Assembly: GCF_003966755.1 (NCBI RefSeq)
Contig: NZ_AP018005.1
Location: forward strand, 248,001 to 312,000
Reading direction: 5' to 3'
DNA length: 64,000 nt
Origin: Candidatus Rickettsiella viridis
GTDB lineage: Bacteria > Pseudomonadota > Gammaproteobacteria > Diplorickettsiales > Diplorickettsiaceae
Position numbers and translations under genes: made by a program. Shown in pieces: positions 25,099 through 33,800 of the stretch. The notes below the pieces were generated by a model. That model was given only the letters and a program-made list of their open reading frames with translations. It had not been told where the DNA came from and searched no databases. Every line of letters starts with the position of its first letter. The stretch's first letter is position 1.

Positions 25099-25965
25099 TT
25101 ATTTTTCTTTGATCAGTTGGCTTAGCCTTCGTTCAGCCACGTGGCAATAGGGAAGCTGGTTATCGATGAGAACGCAGCGTCGTCCAAGAGAAAGTGCCGC
25201 TAAGCCTGTGGTACCGCTACCGGCAAAGGGATCAAGTATCAAATCCTGTGGTTTAGAGAGTAAGCGGATAAAGAACTGCGGTAAGGCGACAGGGAAAACA
25301 GCCGGATGACCTTGATTGCGATTCTCAGGACATAGATGCAAAACATTAGTCGGCAAGACCTGTTTTTTATGGCGCCAATTGGCAAAATTACACTGAAACC
25401 GACTGCCGGTGGCAGAAACGACAATACGTTTTTTTAATCCACTGAAACGTGCTATTCGTTGTTGGGTGGAGGCTGCCATGGGAATTTTTACGGCCTCCTG
25501 ATCGACATAGGGTTTCTTTACTTTGGCTAAATGAAACACATACTCCCAGGCATCGCGTAAGCGTGTGGGCCAATAGCCTGGCATACTGGTTTTCTTATGC
25601 CAGATGTAATCGTCAATGCAATGCCAGCCTAAACCGATGAGTTTTTCGATCGTAGCCCAAACATAATGCTGGCGTACACCTTGAACAATTTTATCTTTCA
25701 TGTTCAGTACTAAACTGCCCGTCGGTTTTAGCGCACGCCACAGTGCCTCATGAAAGGTAACAAACCAATCGGTATAGTGATGGGGAGCTACGCTGTCGTA
25801 ATGGGCTTGCCGCGCATCGGCGTACGGTGGCGAAGTCACGATAAGAGCAACTTTTTCAGGAAAAGTGGGTAGCACGTTTCGACAATCCCCATGGAGAATT
25901 TGATACGCGGCGCCTTGTGAAACATCAGAATGCAGCAGGTTATTAGAGATCGGCGTGTTGAGCAT
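25099..25965 (-). CDS. Beta-class DNA methyltransferase
   Basis: A 288-residue enzyme transferring a methyl group from S-adenosylmethionine to an exocyclic amino group in DNA. The catalytic motif TSPPYADAR is near residue 43; the SAM-binding motif LDPFAGSGTTGLAAL is near 245. The order motif IV then motif I defines the beta group. TSPPY is common in N4-cytosine enzymes but also occurs in N6-adenine enzymes, so the target base is uncertain. No restriction endonuclease gene is adjacent, so it looks like an orphan, typical of phage and ICE genomes, for anti-restriction or regulation. It lies inside the minus-strand replication operon with 13-17 bp gaps. Confidence 0.9.
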   Translation of the reverse strand: MLNTPISNNLLHSDVSQGAAYQILHGDCRNVLPTFPEKVALIVTSPPYADARQAHYDSVAPHHYTDWFVTFHEALWRALKPTGSLVLNMKDKIVQGVRQHYVWATIEKLIGLGWHCIDDYIWHKKTSMPGYWPTRLRDAWEYVFHLAKVKKPYVDQEAVKIPMAASTQQRIARFSGLKKRIVVSATGSRFQCNFANWRHKKQVLPTNVLHLCPENRNQGHPAVFPVALPQFFIRLLSKPQDLILDPFAGSGTTGLAALSLGRRCVLIDNQLPYCHVAERRLSQLIKEK

Positions 25966-25978
25966 GTTATTTTTTTCC

Positions 25979-26644
25979 TTATTTTTCTTTGGTTAGTACG
26001 TTATTTTCCTGCTGTTGCGAAAACTTCTGAGTGGCTTGAGAAAGCGAAAGCGGTGTTTGAGAACATTGTGCGTTGCCCTGGGTATAAACGGCCAAAGCGC
26101 ACTCAGGATTGCCTAGCAAAATAGGCTCGGGCGGCGTGTGTGTATAACCCTGACTCTCATGCTCCTGCTCTAACCGGCCTTTGAGTAAACGTGGATAGCG
26201 AGGCAGTGGTTTTCCTTGATAGTCGCAATAGCGGTTCTCAAATGCTTGAGCTAAAAAAGATAGTTCCCTTTCCGATTGTTGACACAAGTAAACCCAGCCG
26301 CCCATATCGGTGATCACGCAGTGAATCACCGCATTATCAAACACCACGCTGTCATAACCACCCACGGTGCGGATAGCAGAAAGTACTTGGCTCCAGGCCT
26401 TACGTGCCGGCTGATGGTTATCTCCCTGAATTAAAACAATTAAATCCGCCGGTGTGGGCATCCCCCATTTCTGACGAGCAGGATTTTGCAAAGTATTCAA
26501 CATCGCTTGTTTGACCTGCATAAACGGGTAGGATTCCAAGCATTGCCAATAGCTTTCTAGCAATACACTCGATACCTTGCGGTTAAACGATTCGGTCAAT
26601 AACGTCAACCATTGCAGAAACTGTTTTTTGTCATCGGCTAGCAT
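25979..26644 (-). CDS. Phage-type replication accessory protein (DUF6475-like)
   Basis: A 221-residue protein. The N-terminal 100 residues (FLQWLTLLTESFNRKVSSVLLESYW, then QVKQAMLNTLQNPARQKWGMPTPADLI) match the pattern I know as DUF6475, found beside phage replication genes in Legionellales and other Proteobacteria. The middle contains AWSQVLSAIRTVGGYDSVVFD and GGWVYLCQQSERE. The glutamine/serine-rich tail is probably disordered. Its start overlaps the end of the next gene upstream by 7 bp. It may act as a helicase-loading or origin-associated factor by analogy with the phage P-gene position; this is inference. Confidence 0.65.
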   Translation of the reverse strand: MLADDKKQFLQWLTLLTESFNRKVSSVLLESYWQCLESYPFMQVKQAMLNTLQNPARQKWGMPTPADLIVLIQGDNHQPARKAWSQVLSAIRTVGGYDSVVFDNAVIHCVITDMGGWVYLCQQSERELSFLAQAFENRYCDYQGKPLPRYPRLLKGRLEQEHESQGYTHTPPEPILLGNPECALAVYTQGNAQCSQTPLSLSQATQKFSQQQENNVLTKEK

Positions 26645-27690
26645 AAAATCTCCTGTGCATCAGACAGAGGATGTAGAGTTTCTTCTTTCGCCATCGATTG
26701 CTTGAGCCACCGCTCCCCTACGATGAGATTGTGTGCCAGCGTAGGACTCAAACCACGTCTGGCTAAGTCAAGGTGATGTTCAAAGGGAGGCGATTGTTGT
26801 CGCTGTTGAGAGGCTGCACGCTGCTCTTTGGCAAGCCACGTGTTGATATGGCGCAGAATCTGTGTTCGGGATTTACGCTCCGTTGGATTTGCCTCATTCC
26901 AGGCCTGGATTTGCCGTAGCTCTTGTGCAACATCCACCGCGGGATAGGTTTTTTGCCAATGCGTTATCGAGGTCGGTAAAACCATAAACTGACTGCCATC
27001 GCTCAGAGGAATCTGATAAAGCCCTATCGATGTAACCGTCGTTGCTATGGACACAACCTTATCGTCGATCACGTCAAGCAATTGTTTAACAGGGGGATTT
27101 TTTAATTCGCTGTTGCTGCTGGGCAAGCCGTCGTCAGACGGCGCGCCACCATCAACATCCTGTTCCTGATCCTCCTCCTGTTTCTGTTCTTTCTTCTGCT
27201 CCTGTTCCTGCTCCTGTTCCTGGCTTAGAAGGGACTTTGAAGTCCCTTCGTAGGGCCTTATTAGCCCCTTTGTTTTTTTATCTAAACACAGTGAAATATG
27301 ATAAGCTTCATAAAACTTATCGAGAAAAGGTAGTTTGGGTAAGGCCTGATAGAGTTCGTTGATACACTTAACGCGATTATCGTTGGGCTTTAAAGCTTGC
27401 CCCAATTGTGATAACGCCATATCGTGTACCCAAACGTATTCTGATGCCGCATCATAGGTACAAAACCCGACTTCACAGAGATTCTGAAGCCCCTTTAAAG
27501 CCCCTTCTAAGGTGATACCTAGCTCATGGGCTATAAACGGCATGGGTAAATAGTAGATCCCTAGCATCGTGCAATGAGGGTTACTGATTAGGTATAAAGC
27601 AATGAGCTGTGTTGCCCCACCAAATTGTTTGATTTGTTTACCTTGTTCATTAATCCAAAAATGGGGTGAAAGTTTGCTATAATCACGCAT
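26638..27690 (-). CDS. Phage-like replication protein with winged-helix N-terminus
   Basis: A 350-residue protein. The first 130 residues follow the layout of phage O/DnaD-like initiator proteins (MRDYSKLSPHFW, then LIALYLISNPHCTMLGIYYLPMPFIAHELGITLEGALKGLQNLCEVGFCTYD). About residues 150-180 are a low-complexity Gln/Glu/Lys run. The C-terminal 150 residues contain KTYPAVDVAQELRQIQAWNEANPTERKSRTQILRHINTWLAKEQ, a conserved tail in phage replication proteins. The low-complexity linker coincides with CTGTTC/CTGCTC DNA repeats at about 27170-27225. It sits between the HTH regulator and the DUF6475-like gene and suggests the excised element replicates on its own. Confidence 0.72.
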   Translation of the reverse strand: MRDYSKLSPHFWINEQGKQIKQFGGATQLIALYLISNPHCTMLGIYYLPMPFIAHELGITLEGALKGLQNLCEVGFCTYDAASEYVWVHDMALSQLGQALKPNDNRVKCINELYQALPKLPFLDKFYEAYHISLCLDKKTKGLIRPYEGTSKSLLSQEQEQEQEQKKEQKQEEDQEQDVDGGAPSDDGLPSSNSELKNPPVKQLLDVIDDKVVSIATTVTSIGLYQIPLSDGSQFMVLPTSITHWQKTYPAVDVAQELRQIQAWNEANPTERKSRTQILRHINTWLAKEQRAASQQRQQSPPFEHHLDLARRGLSPTLAHNLIVGERWLKQSMAKEETLHPLSDAQEILC

Positions 27691-27693
27691 GGT

Positions 27694-28614
27694 TTAAATC
27701 TCCTTTGAAGGGTTAATAACTATTTTTTGTTTTGCTGTCTGTTTGAGTTGTTGGGTGAGTGCAATGATTTCTTTCTTACTGCCAGCTAAAATTTGTTTCT
27801 GTTTGGCATGACAAAGTGAAGTTAGAGCGGCCGCCGTTGATAGGGCTATTTTTCTTTGGTTTAGTTGGTTAATTAATTGGGGACAGCCATACTTTAAAAT
27901 TTGCTTGCCTTGCTCAAAGCATTTTCGATGGTTATTACCAAAACCTATTAAGTACGCTATTAGAGTGGTGCTTTTTTCTTTTACTTCGGGAAATTTTTCC
28001 CAAAGTGCCTCATCAAAATCGGCTTTTTGTTTATTTTTAACGAGGTCAGTCCGTTTTCCTTGGCGATTTCCAATTAACTTTTCCAAAGCAATACCTATGG
28101 CTAGTCGCTCACTCATCAGTAGGGTTTGAGCTAAGTCTTTTGGATCATATTTACCGGCTAACAAAGCGGATAAGGAAAATAGCAAGGCAGGAATAGTTTT
28201 CTTACCAAGCGCTTGGTAGTGATAAAATAATTCCTCACCAAAAATGATCCGGTTATTTTCATCTAAACCCAAAAAGACGTTTGCATGAGGTAAGTTATAT
28301 TGTGGCCTGTTATTTTTTAGTGCTTGAATGCGGTGTAGTGATACACAGACTTGGATGCATGAATAAGCTGTTACTGGGCCGATAGAAAACGCGATATGCC
28401 GCAACAGTCGTACCTTGTAGCTAGGAACTAATTCCTTCCAGCTCACCGTTCCTTGCGTTAAGCTATCTATACATAACGCGTATTCCAAGGGAATTTGAAT
28501 GTTCTTATGTAACCAAGCACTGACACTTTCACGCGGTACACCCAGCTTTTCTGAAAACTGTTGCATGGTATCGAATTGCTGGATGGCTTTTAATAAAGCC
28601 GTTTCCCACATCAC
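27694..28614 (-). CDS. YdaS/Cro-type HTH protein with ParB-like C-terminus
   Basis: A 306-residue protein. Residues 1-60 are a Cro/YdaS helix-turn-helix (LLKAIQQFDTMQQFSEKLGVPRESVSAWLHKN, then IPLEYALCIDSLTQG). The C-terminal 70 residues (EQGKQILKYGCPQLINQLNQRKIALSTAAALTSL, then KQKQILAGSKKEI) follow the pattern of the segment found after the DNA-binding domain in ParB-like plasmid proteins. The middle includes GKYDPKDLAQTLL. It is the first gene of the minus-strand replication operon, 3 bp ahead of the replication gene and divergent from the xis-int pair, a good place for a master repressor or partition factor. The ParB link is a pattern impression. Confidence 0.6.
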   Translation of the reverse strand: MMWETALLKAIQQFDTMQQFSEKLGVPRESVSAWLHKNIQIPLEYALCIDSLTQGTVSWKELVPSYKVRLLRHIAFSIGPVTAYSCIQVCVSLHRIQALKNNRPQYNLPHANVFLGLDENNRIIFGEELFYHYQALGKKTIPALLFSLSALLAGKYDPKDLAQTLLMSERLAIGIALEKLIGNRQGKRTDLVKNKQKADFDEALWEKFPEVKEKSTTLIAYLIGFGNNHRKCFEQGKQILKYGCPQLINQLNQRKIALSTAAALTSLCHAKQKQILAGSKKEIIALTQQLKQTAKQKIVINPSKEI

Positions 28615-28815
28615 TCTCCTCCTTCTTTTTATTTTTTCCTTATAAAAATCCTAACGTAAAAAAATGGGAATTATTCCCCGCTTTTTTACGGTATTTTTAC
28701 TTTTAGCGGTTATTAATTGAGGGGAGGAACATCCGACTATTTTTTTATTAAAAAAATTAAAAAAATAATTTAATAAAAAATAAAAATTTAATCATTTTTA
28801 ATGGAGGAGATGAAC
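28615..28815. promoter_or_regulatory. Divergent control region between replication operon and xis-int
   Basis: A 201-bp, very AT-rich stretch separates the HTH regulator start (28614) from the excisionase-like gene (28816). It has A/T runs over 28740-28800 and a near-palindrome GTAAAAAAATGGG against CGCTTTTTTACGG around 28654-28691, a plausible operator for the divergent HTH protein. No clear sigma70 pair can be marked with confidence. Confidence 0.35.
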
Positions 28816-29148
28816 ATGCAACCACGACTGATTCGATTACGAGATGCACCGAATTATTTGGGTATGGATCGTCATCGGTTTAATGACGAAGTGAGACCGC
28901 ATTTAACGGTGATTCCGATAGGAGAAATTGGCATTGCGTTCGATCGACTTGATTTAGATGCCTGGGTGGACGATTATAAGCAGTGTAAGGGTCGTCCTCC
29001 ATTAGAGAGGAAACCATTATGGGAAGAAAAAAAATGCCAGGGCTCGTTAAACGCGGGAACATCTGGCACATTAACAAGAAAGTCAACGGCCGTCGCATTT
29101 CAGAAAGCACTGGATCAGGCTCGCTCGAAGAAGCCGAACGCTATTTAG
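28816..29148 (+). CDS. Excisionase-like small DNA-binding protein
   Basis: A 110-residue protein. I choose ATG 28816 because GGAGGAG lies 6 bases upstream; two in-frame ATGs precede it but overlap that site. The N-terminus (RLIRLRDAPNYLGMDRHRFNDEVRP, then FDRLDLDAWVDDYKQ) has the MerR/AlpA-type excisionase layout: a helix-turn-helix that starts with a plan-your-start LRDAP motif and ends in a DLDAWVD helix. The last third (about residues 68-110) lies in the region shared with the integrase gene, read in another frame. The 130-bp overlap implies tightly linked expression. Role in excision is inferred. Confidence 0.7.
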   Translation: MQPRLIRLRDAPNYLGMDRHRFNDEVRPHLTVIPIGEIGIAFDRLDLDAWVDDYKQCKGRPPLERKPLWEEKKCQGSLNAGTSGTLTRKSTAVAFQKALDQARSKKPNAI

Positions 29149-30149
29149 TTCGGCGTCTTGAGCAGATTCGACAAGCGAGTGTCTATGGAATTAGACCAAA
29201 GCGGACTTTTAGAGAAGCAGCTACTAAATACTTAGAGGAAAAAGATAAATCAAGTTTGCATGTGGATGCTATTTATCTAAAAAGGCTAGATCAATATATT
29301 GGCGATTTACCACTTGATTCTATTCATATGGATAGCTTAAGACATTATATTCAGGAACGCACGCAGCAGGGCGTTAAGAGGCGAACAATCAATTGCGGCT
29401 TACAGGTAGTCAGACATATTTTAAACTTGGCTGAATACGAGTGGAAAGATGAATACAACTTAAGTTGGTTACATAAAGCGCCCAAAATAAAACTGCTTCG
29501 TGAAACTGACAAAAGAGAACCTTATCCGCTTCAACTTGATGAGCAAGCCAGGCTTTTAAGTGAATTACCTTTGCATTTACAGCACATGGCTTTGTTTGCT
29601 GTTAACACAGGCTGTCGTGATCATGAAGTGTGCCATCTGCAATGGAAGTGGGAAATTAAAATTTCTGAAGGCTCTGTTTTTATCATTCCCGCTGCGGATG
29701 TTAAAAACCGTGAAAAACGGTTAGTAGTTTTAAACAAAAATGCCTTGCGTGTAATTGAGGAAGTGAGAGGAGAACATTCAGACTATGTATTTACCTTTCG
29801 AGGTAAACCTATTACTCGGATGTTAAATTCCGCGTGGAAAAAAGCACGCGCACGGGCTGGCTTACCTCAAGTCAGAGTGCACGATTTAAAACATACTTTT
29901 GGTCATCGATTACGGTCGGCTGAAGTGAGTTTTGAAGATAGGCAAGTTTTGTTAGGCCATAAAACGCAGAGTGTAACAACGCATTATTCAGCCGCTGAAT
30001 TAGGTAATCTGATTCGTGCCGCTAATAAAGTCTGTGAAACAGGGAAACACTTGGTAGTCTTAAGAAAAAGTGGATTAGTCGATACGAGTCGCGCAAAAGT
30101 CGCGCAAGGAAATTTGCAGGAAATAAAAACAAGTTTAAGGTTGGTGTAA
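29019..30149 (+). CDS. Tyrosine-family site-specific integrase
   Basis: A 376-residue tyrosine recombinase that would integrate and excise the element. An N-terminal arm-binding region (GNIWHINKKVNGRRISESTGS) and a SAM-like core-binding domain (about 60-160) precede the catalytic domain. Catalytic residues: arginine of TGCRDHEVCHL near 198, histidine of HDLKHTFGHRL near 287, histidine of LLGHK near 313 and the tyrosine of THYSAAEL near 323. The second box has lysine where HxLRH normally has arginine; this HDLKHTFG form is also known in a phage-integrase subgroup. The gene ends 24 bp from the 3' end of tRNA-Lys, the usual integration site geometry. Confidence 0.92.
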   Translation: MGRKKMPGLVKRGNIWHINKKVNGRRISESTGSGSLEEAERYLVRRLEQIRQASVYGIRPKRTFREAATKYLEEKDKSSLHVDAIYLKRLDQYIGDLPLDSIHMDSLRHYIQERTQQGVKRRTINCGLQVVRHILNLAEYEWKDEYNLSWLHKAPKIKLLRETDKREPYPLQLDEQARLLSELPLHLQHMALFAVNTGCRDHEVCHLQWKWEIKISEGSVFIIPAADVKNREKRLVVLNKNALRVIEEVRGEHSDYVFTFRGKPITRMLNSAWKKARARAGLPQVRVHDLKHTFGHRLRSAEVSFEDRQVLLGHKTQSVTTHYSAAELGNLIRAANKVCETGKHLVVLRKSGLVDTSRAKVAQGNLQEIKTSLRLV

Positions 30150-30173
30150 GTGTTTGATTTTAAAAGACTTTAC

Positions 30174-30249
30174 TGGTGGGCCGTGATGGAATCGAACCAT
30201 CGACCAATAGATTAAAAGTCTACTGCTCTACCGACTGAGCTAACGGCCC
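30174..30249 (-). tRNA. tRNA-Lys (anticodon TTT), probable integration site
   Basis: A 76-nt cloverleaf including an encoded CCA (30174-30176). The acceptor stem is GGGCCGT/ACGGCCC, the anticodon loop is CTTTTAA and the T loop is GTTCGATTC. Its 3' end faces the integrase gene 24 bp away, so the mobile element most likely used this tRNA 3' end as attachment site. No second copy of the 3' end was seen in the window. Confidence 0.95.
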
Positions 30250-30253
30250 AAAA

Positions 30254-30330
30254 TGGGGTGAACGACGGGGATCGAACCCGCGACAACTGGAATCACAATC
30301 CAGGGCTCTACCAACTGAGCTACGTCCACC
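30254..30330 (-). tRNA. tRNA-His (anticodon GTG)
   Basis: A cloverleaf with GTGGACG/CGTTCAC acceptor stem, the extra 5' G that marks tRNA-His paired with discriminator C, anticodon loop TTGTGAT, T loop GTTCGATCC and an encoded CCA. Four bases from tRNA-Lys, so co-transcribed. Confidence 0.95.
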
Positions 30331-30349
30331 ATTAAACACCTCTATTTGA

Positions 30350-30426
30350 TGGTGCGCCTGGCAGGACTCGAACCTGCTACCCTCGGCTTAGAAGGCCGAT
30401 GCTCTATCCAGATGAGCTACAGGCGC
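30350..30426 (-). tRNA. tRNA-Arg (anticodon TCT)
   Basis: A 77-nt cloverleaf with GCGCCTG/CAGGCGC acceptor stem, anticodon loop CTTCTAA, T loop GTTCGAGTC and an encoded CCA. Part of the four-tRNA minus-strand cluster. Confidence 0.95.
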
Positions 30427-30526
30427 TTTCTGCTAGGCGATTACACCCTAAAATTAAAGTTAGAGGGCCAAAAGAGGCCGTCCTATTGTTGGGTAATTCA
30501 ATTTTTAAAGTGGATACCCTAAAATT

Positions 30527-30603
30527 TGGTCGGGGCAGAGGGATTCGAACCCCCGACCCTCTGCTCCCAAAGCAGATGCGCTACCAGACTGCGCTATACC
30601 CCG
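30527..30603 (-). tRNA. tRNA-Pro (anticodon TGG)
   Basis: A 77-nt cloverleaf with CGGGGTA 5' end, anticodon loop TTTGGGA, T loop GTTCGAATC and an encoded CCA. First gene of the Pro-Arg-His-Lys cluster; about 100 bp of spacer separates it from tRNA-Arg, with nothing else visible. Confidence 0.95.
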
Positions 30604-30848
30604 ATATGTATTAACATACAAAAACAGCGGAGGATTCTAACAGTTTATTTTCCATTCAGCTAGCCTATGGATGATACTGTTTTGCAAATTTAGTGAATTT
30701 GTAACAATCCTCTTTTTTAAAGTTTTCCTGCCAAGAGAGTGAAAAAGTGAAATTTCCTCATATGCTATACTGAAAAGCTTTAGATAAGATAGATAGGTTT
30801 TTCACACGTTTTATTTTTCGTTTGTTTTGACTATAAATAGGGGATTTC

Positions 30849-33800
30849 ATGCCCGCACTGCCACAGTTTTCTTTATTAAAAAGCCAACGTTTTTTGCCTT
30901 TGTTTATTATACAATTCTTTGGGGCATTTAACGACAATGTTTTTAAAAATGCATTAATTGTTCTTATTACATATCAATTTGTTTCACAGTCAAAATTGTG
31001 GCAGGAATTATCAGTGACTCTGGCGGCAGGGCTGTTTATTTTACCTTTCTTTTTATTTTCAGCACTGGCGGGTCAATTAGCCGATAAATTAAGTAAAAGA
31101 AATTTAATTATTATTATTAAATGCTTGGAATTGGCTTTTATGGCCTTAGCTTCGCTCGGGTTTTATTTGCATGCCGTAGGTTTGTTAATGTTAACGCTAT
31201 TTTTAATGGGCACACACTCTACTTTTTTTGGCCCGATTAAATATGCGATTTTGCCTGATCTTTTACAAAAAAATGAATTACTGGGTGGAAATGCACTTAT
31301 TGAAGCAAGTACTTTTATAGCCATTTTATTAGGGACTTTATTAGGTGGATTTTTAATTGTTGCTCAAGCAGGTATTACATGGGTTTCAATAATAATGCTT
31401 TCTGCATCAGTGATGGGTCTACTTGCGAGTTTTTATGTGCCTACTACGCCTAAAGCTAACCCTCATTTAAAAATTAATCCACGTTTTATTCAAGCTACCT
31501 TTGAAATAATTAGGCAAGTCAAAACTGAAAAAAAGGTTTTTTGGGCTATTTTAGCTATTTCGTGGTTTTGGTTGATCGGAGCTACTTTTTTAACACAATT
31601 TCCAATTTTTAGTAAAAATTTTCTAAAAGCCAATGCGAGTGTAGTTACTATTTTTCTGGCTATTTTTACCGTAGGGGTTGCATTAGGATCATTGCTTTGT
31701 AATCGTTTATTAAAGCAGAAAATAGGTATGCAATGGATTCCTCTCAGTCTTTGGCTGATGAGTTTTTTTATGATCGATTTGTATTTTGCTTCACGTCATT
31801 TACCTTTATTAACGAAAGGGTCACACAGCTTGATTGGTCTTCGTGATTTTTTTTATTCGATAAGCCATTGGCGGATTTGCTTGGATTTACTAGGTTTATC
31901 CATGAGCGCAGGCGTTTATATTGTTCCACTGTATACGCTTATTCAAATCGATACCGTGATAGGACATCGAGCAAGGAGTATTGCGGCTAATAACATTATT
32001 AATTCTCTATTTATTGTGGTAGGGAGTTTAGTGGTTTTATTTTTGTTTAAAATTGATTTAAGCATTATTCAGATTTTTTTATTATTAGGTATTCTTAATT
32101 TAGTAATAGCGATGGTTACTATTTTTTTTATACCCGAAGGATTGATTAAACCCGTATTACGCTGGGTACTTAAACATCTTTATGATGTAAAATTAACCGG
32201 TTTTGAGCATTATAAGTCTGCAGGGGATAGTGTGGTTATTGTAGCGAATCACACGTCGTTTCTTGACGTAGTATTACTTTATGCTTTTTTACCGGATGAT
32301 CTTTTATTCGCTATTAATCGATTTACGGCTCGAATTTGGTGGGTTCGTCCCTTTTTATATTTTGCAAAAGTATTTGAACTCGATCCATTAAATCCTTTAG
32401 CGATCAAAACATTGATCCATGAAGTAAAAAGGCCAGGTAAATGTGTTATTTTCCCTGAAGGTCGTATTACGACGACGGGTGCTTTGATGAAGCTTTATGA
32501 AGGCCCGGGATTAATTGCCGATCATGCAAAAGCCAATCTATTACCTATTCGTTTGCAAGGCGCACAATATACGCATTTTTCTCGACTTCGAGGGAAAGTT
32601 CAGATTCGTTGGTTTCCGAAAATCTCTATTACTATCTTGCCGCCTCGAAGATTTGTGGTTGATCCGACGATGAGTAGTCGAAAACGTCGGCAATTGATTG
32701 GTGTGCAGCTTTACGAAATTATGGTTGAAATGTTATTTCGTAGCACGGATTACAAAAAAACATTGTTTCAATCTTTTCTGGAAGCAAAGGCTATTCACAA
32801 AGGTCCCACTAAAGTGCTGGAAGATATTACACGGGTTCCTCTTAACTATAATCAATTGTTAACGCGCTGTTTTATTTTGGGCTCAGCAATTGATCGTCTA
32901 ACAGAGTATCAAGAAACAGTAGGGCTATTATTGCCTAATATGATAGGCGCAGTGGTTACTTTCTTTACTTTACAGGCGTATGGGCGTGTACCGGCCTTAC
33001 TCAATTATTCTGCAGGATCGGCTCAAATAGAAGCGGCATGCCGCGTCGCCAAGATTCGTTGTGTATTAACCTCAAGAAAGTTTATTGAAGCAGCGGATCT
33101 ATTTAACATCATTCTTGCCTTGAGTGAACAAGCGATTCAAATTGTTTATCTAGAAGATATAAAGGCAGAAATTTCTTGGAAAGATAAATTGCGGGCTGCA
33201 TTATTGAGCCGTTTTCCGCATTACTATTATCATAGAAAACTTAAAAAAATAACGAATACCAGTGATCCAGCGGTTGTTTTATTTACATCGGGCTCTGAAG
33301 GAGAGCCGAAAGGCGTTGTATTAAGCCATGAAAATATTCAGGCTAATATGGCACAAATGACCACGCAAATTGATTTTAATCAGAAAGATATTTTTTTTAG
33401 TGCATTGCCTTTATTCCATGCATTTGGATTAACAGCTTGTGTAATTTTGCCAATTTATCATGGTATCAAAACATTTATTTACCCGTCGCCTTTACACTAT
33501 CGTAAAGTGCCAAATATGATTTATGAATGTAACGCTACCATTACATTTGGAACCGATACTTTTCTTGCCGGGTATGGTCGTTATGCTCACCCCTATGATT
33601 TTTATAGTATCCGTTATGTTTTTGCCGGTGCAGAAAAATTGAAAGAAAAAACAAGAAAGTTATGGATGGAAAAGTTTGGTATTCGAATTTTTGAGGGATA
33701 TGGTGTGACGGAAGCTTCGCCTGTTATTAGCGTGAATACGCCTATGCAAAATAAACCAGGAACAGTGGGGAATTTTTTACCGGGTATTCGCTATGAAATT

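Noticed and set aside
25099-25965. Complete restriction-modification system
   Set aside because: No gene near the methyltransferase has restriction-endonuclease or specificity-subunit features; the adjacent 690-residue protein shows no PD-(D/E)XK or HNH motif.
30399-30614. 71-codon plus-strand frame across tRNA-Arg and tRNA-Pro
   Set aside because: It is the antisense of two certain tRNA genes; similar false proteins ending GRGIRTPDPLL are a common annotation error around tRNA genes.
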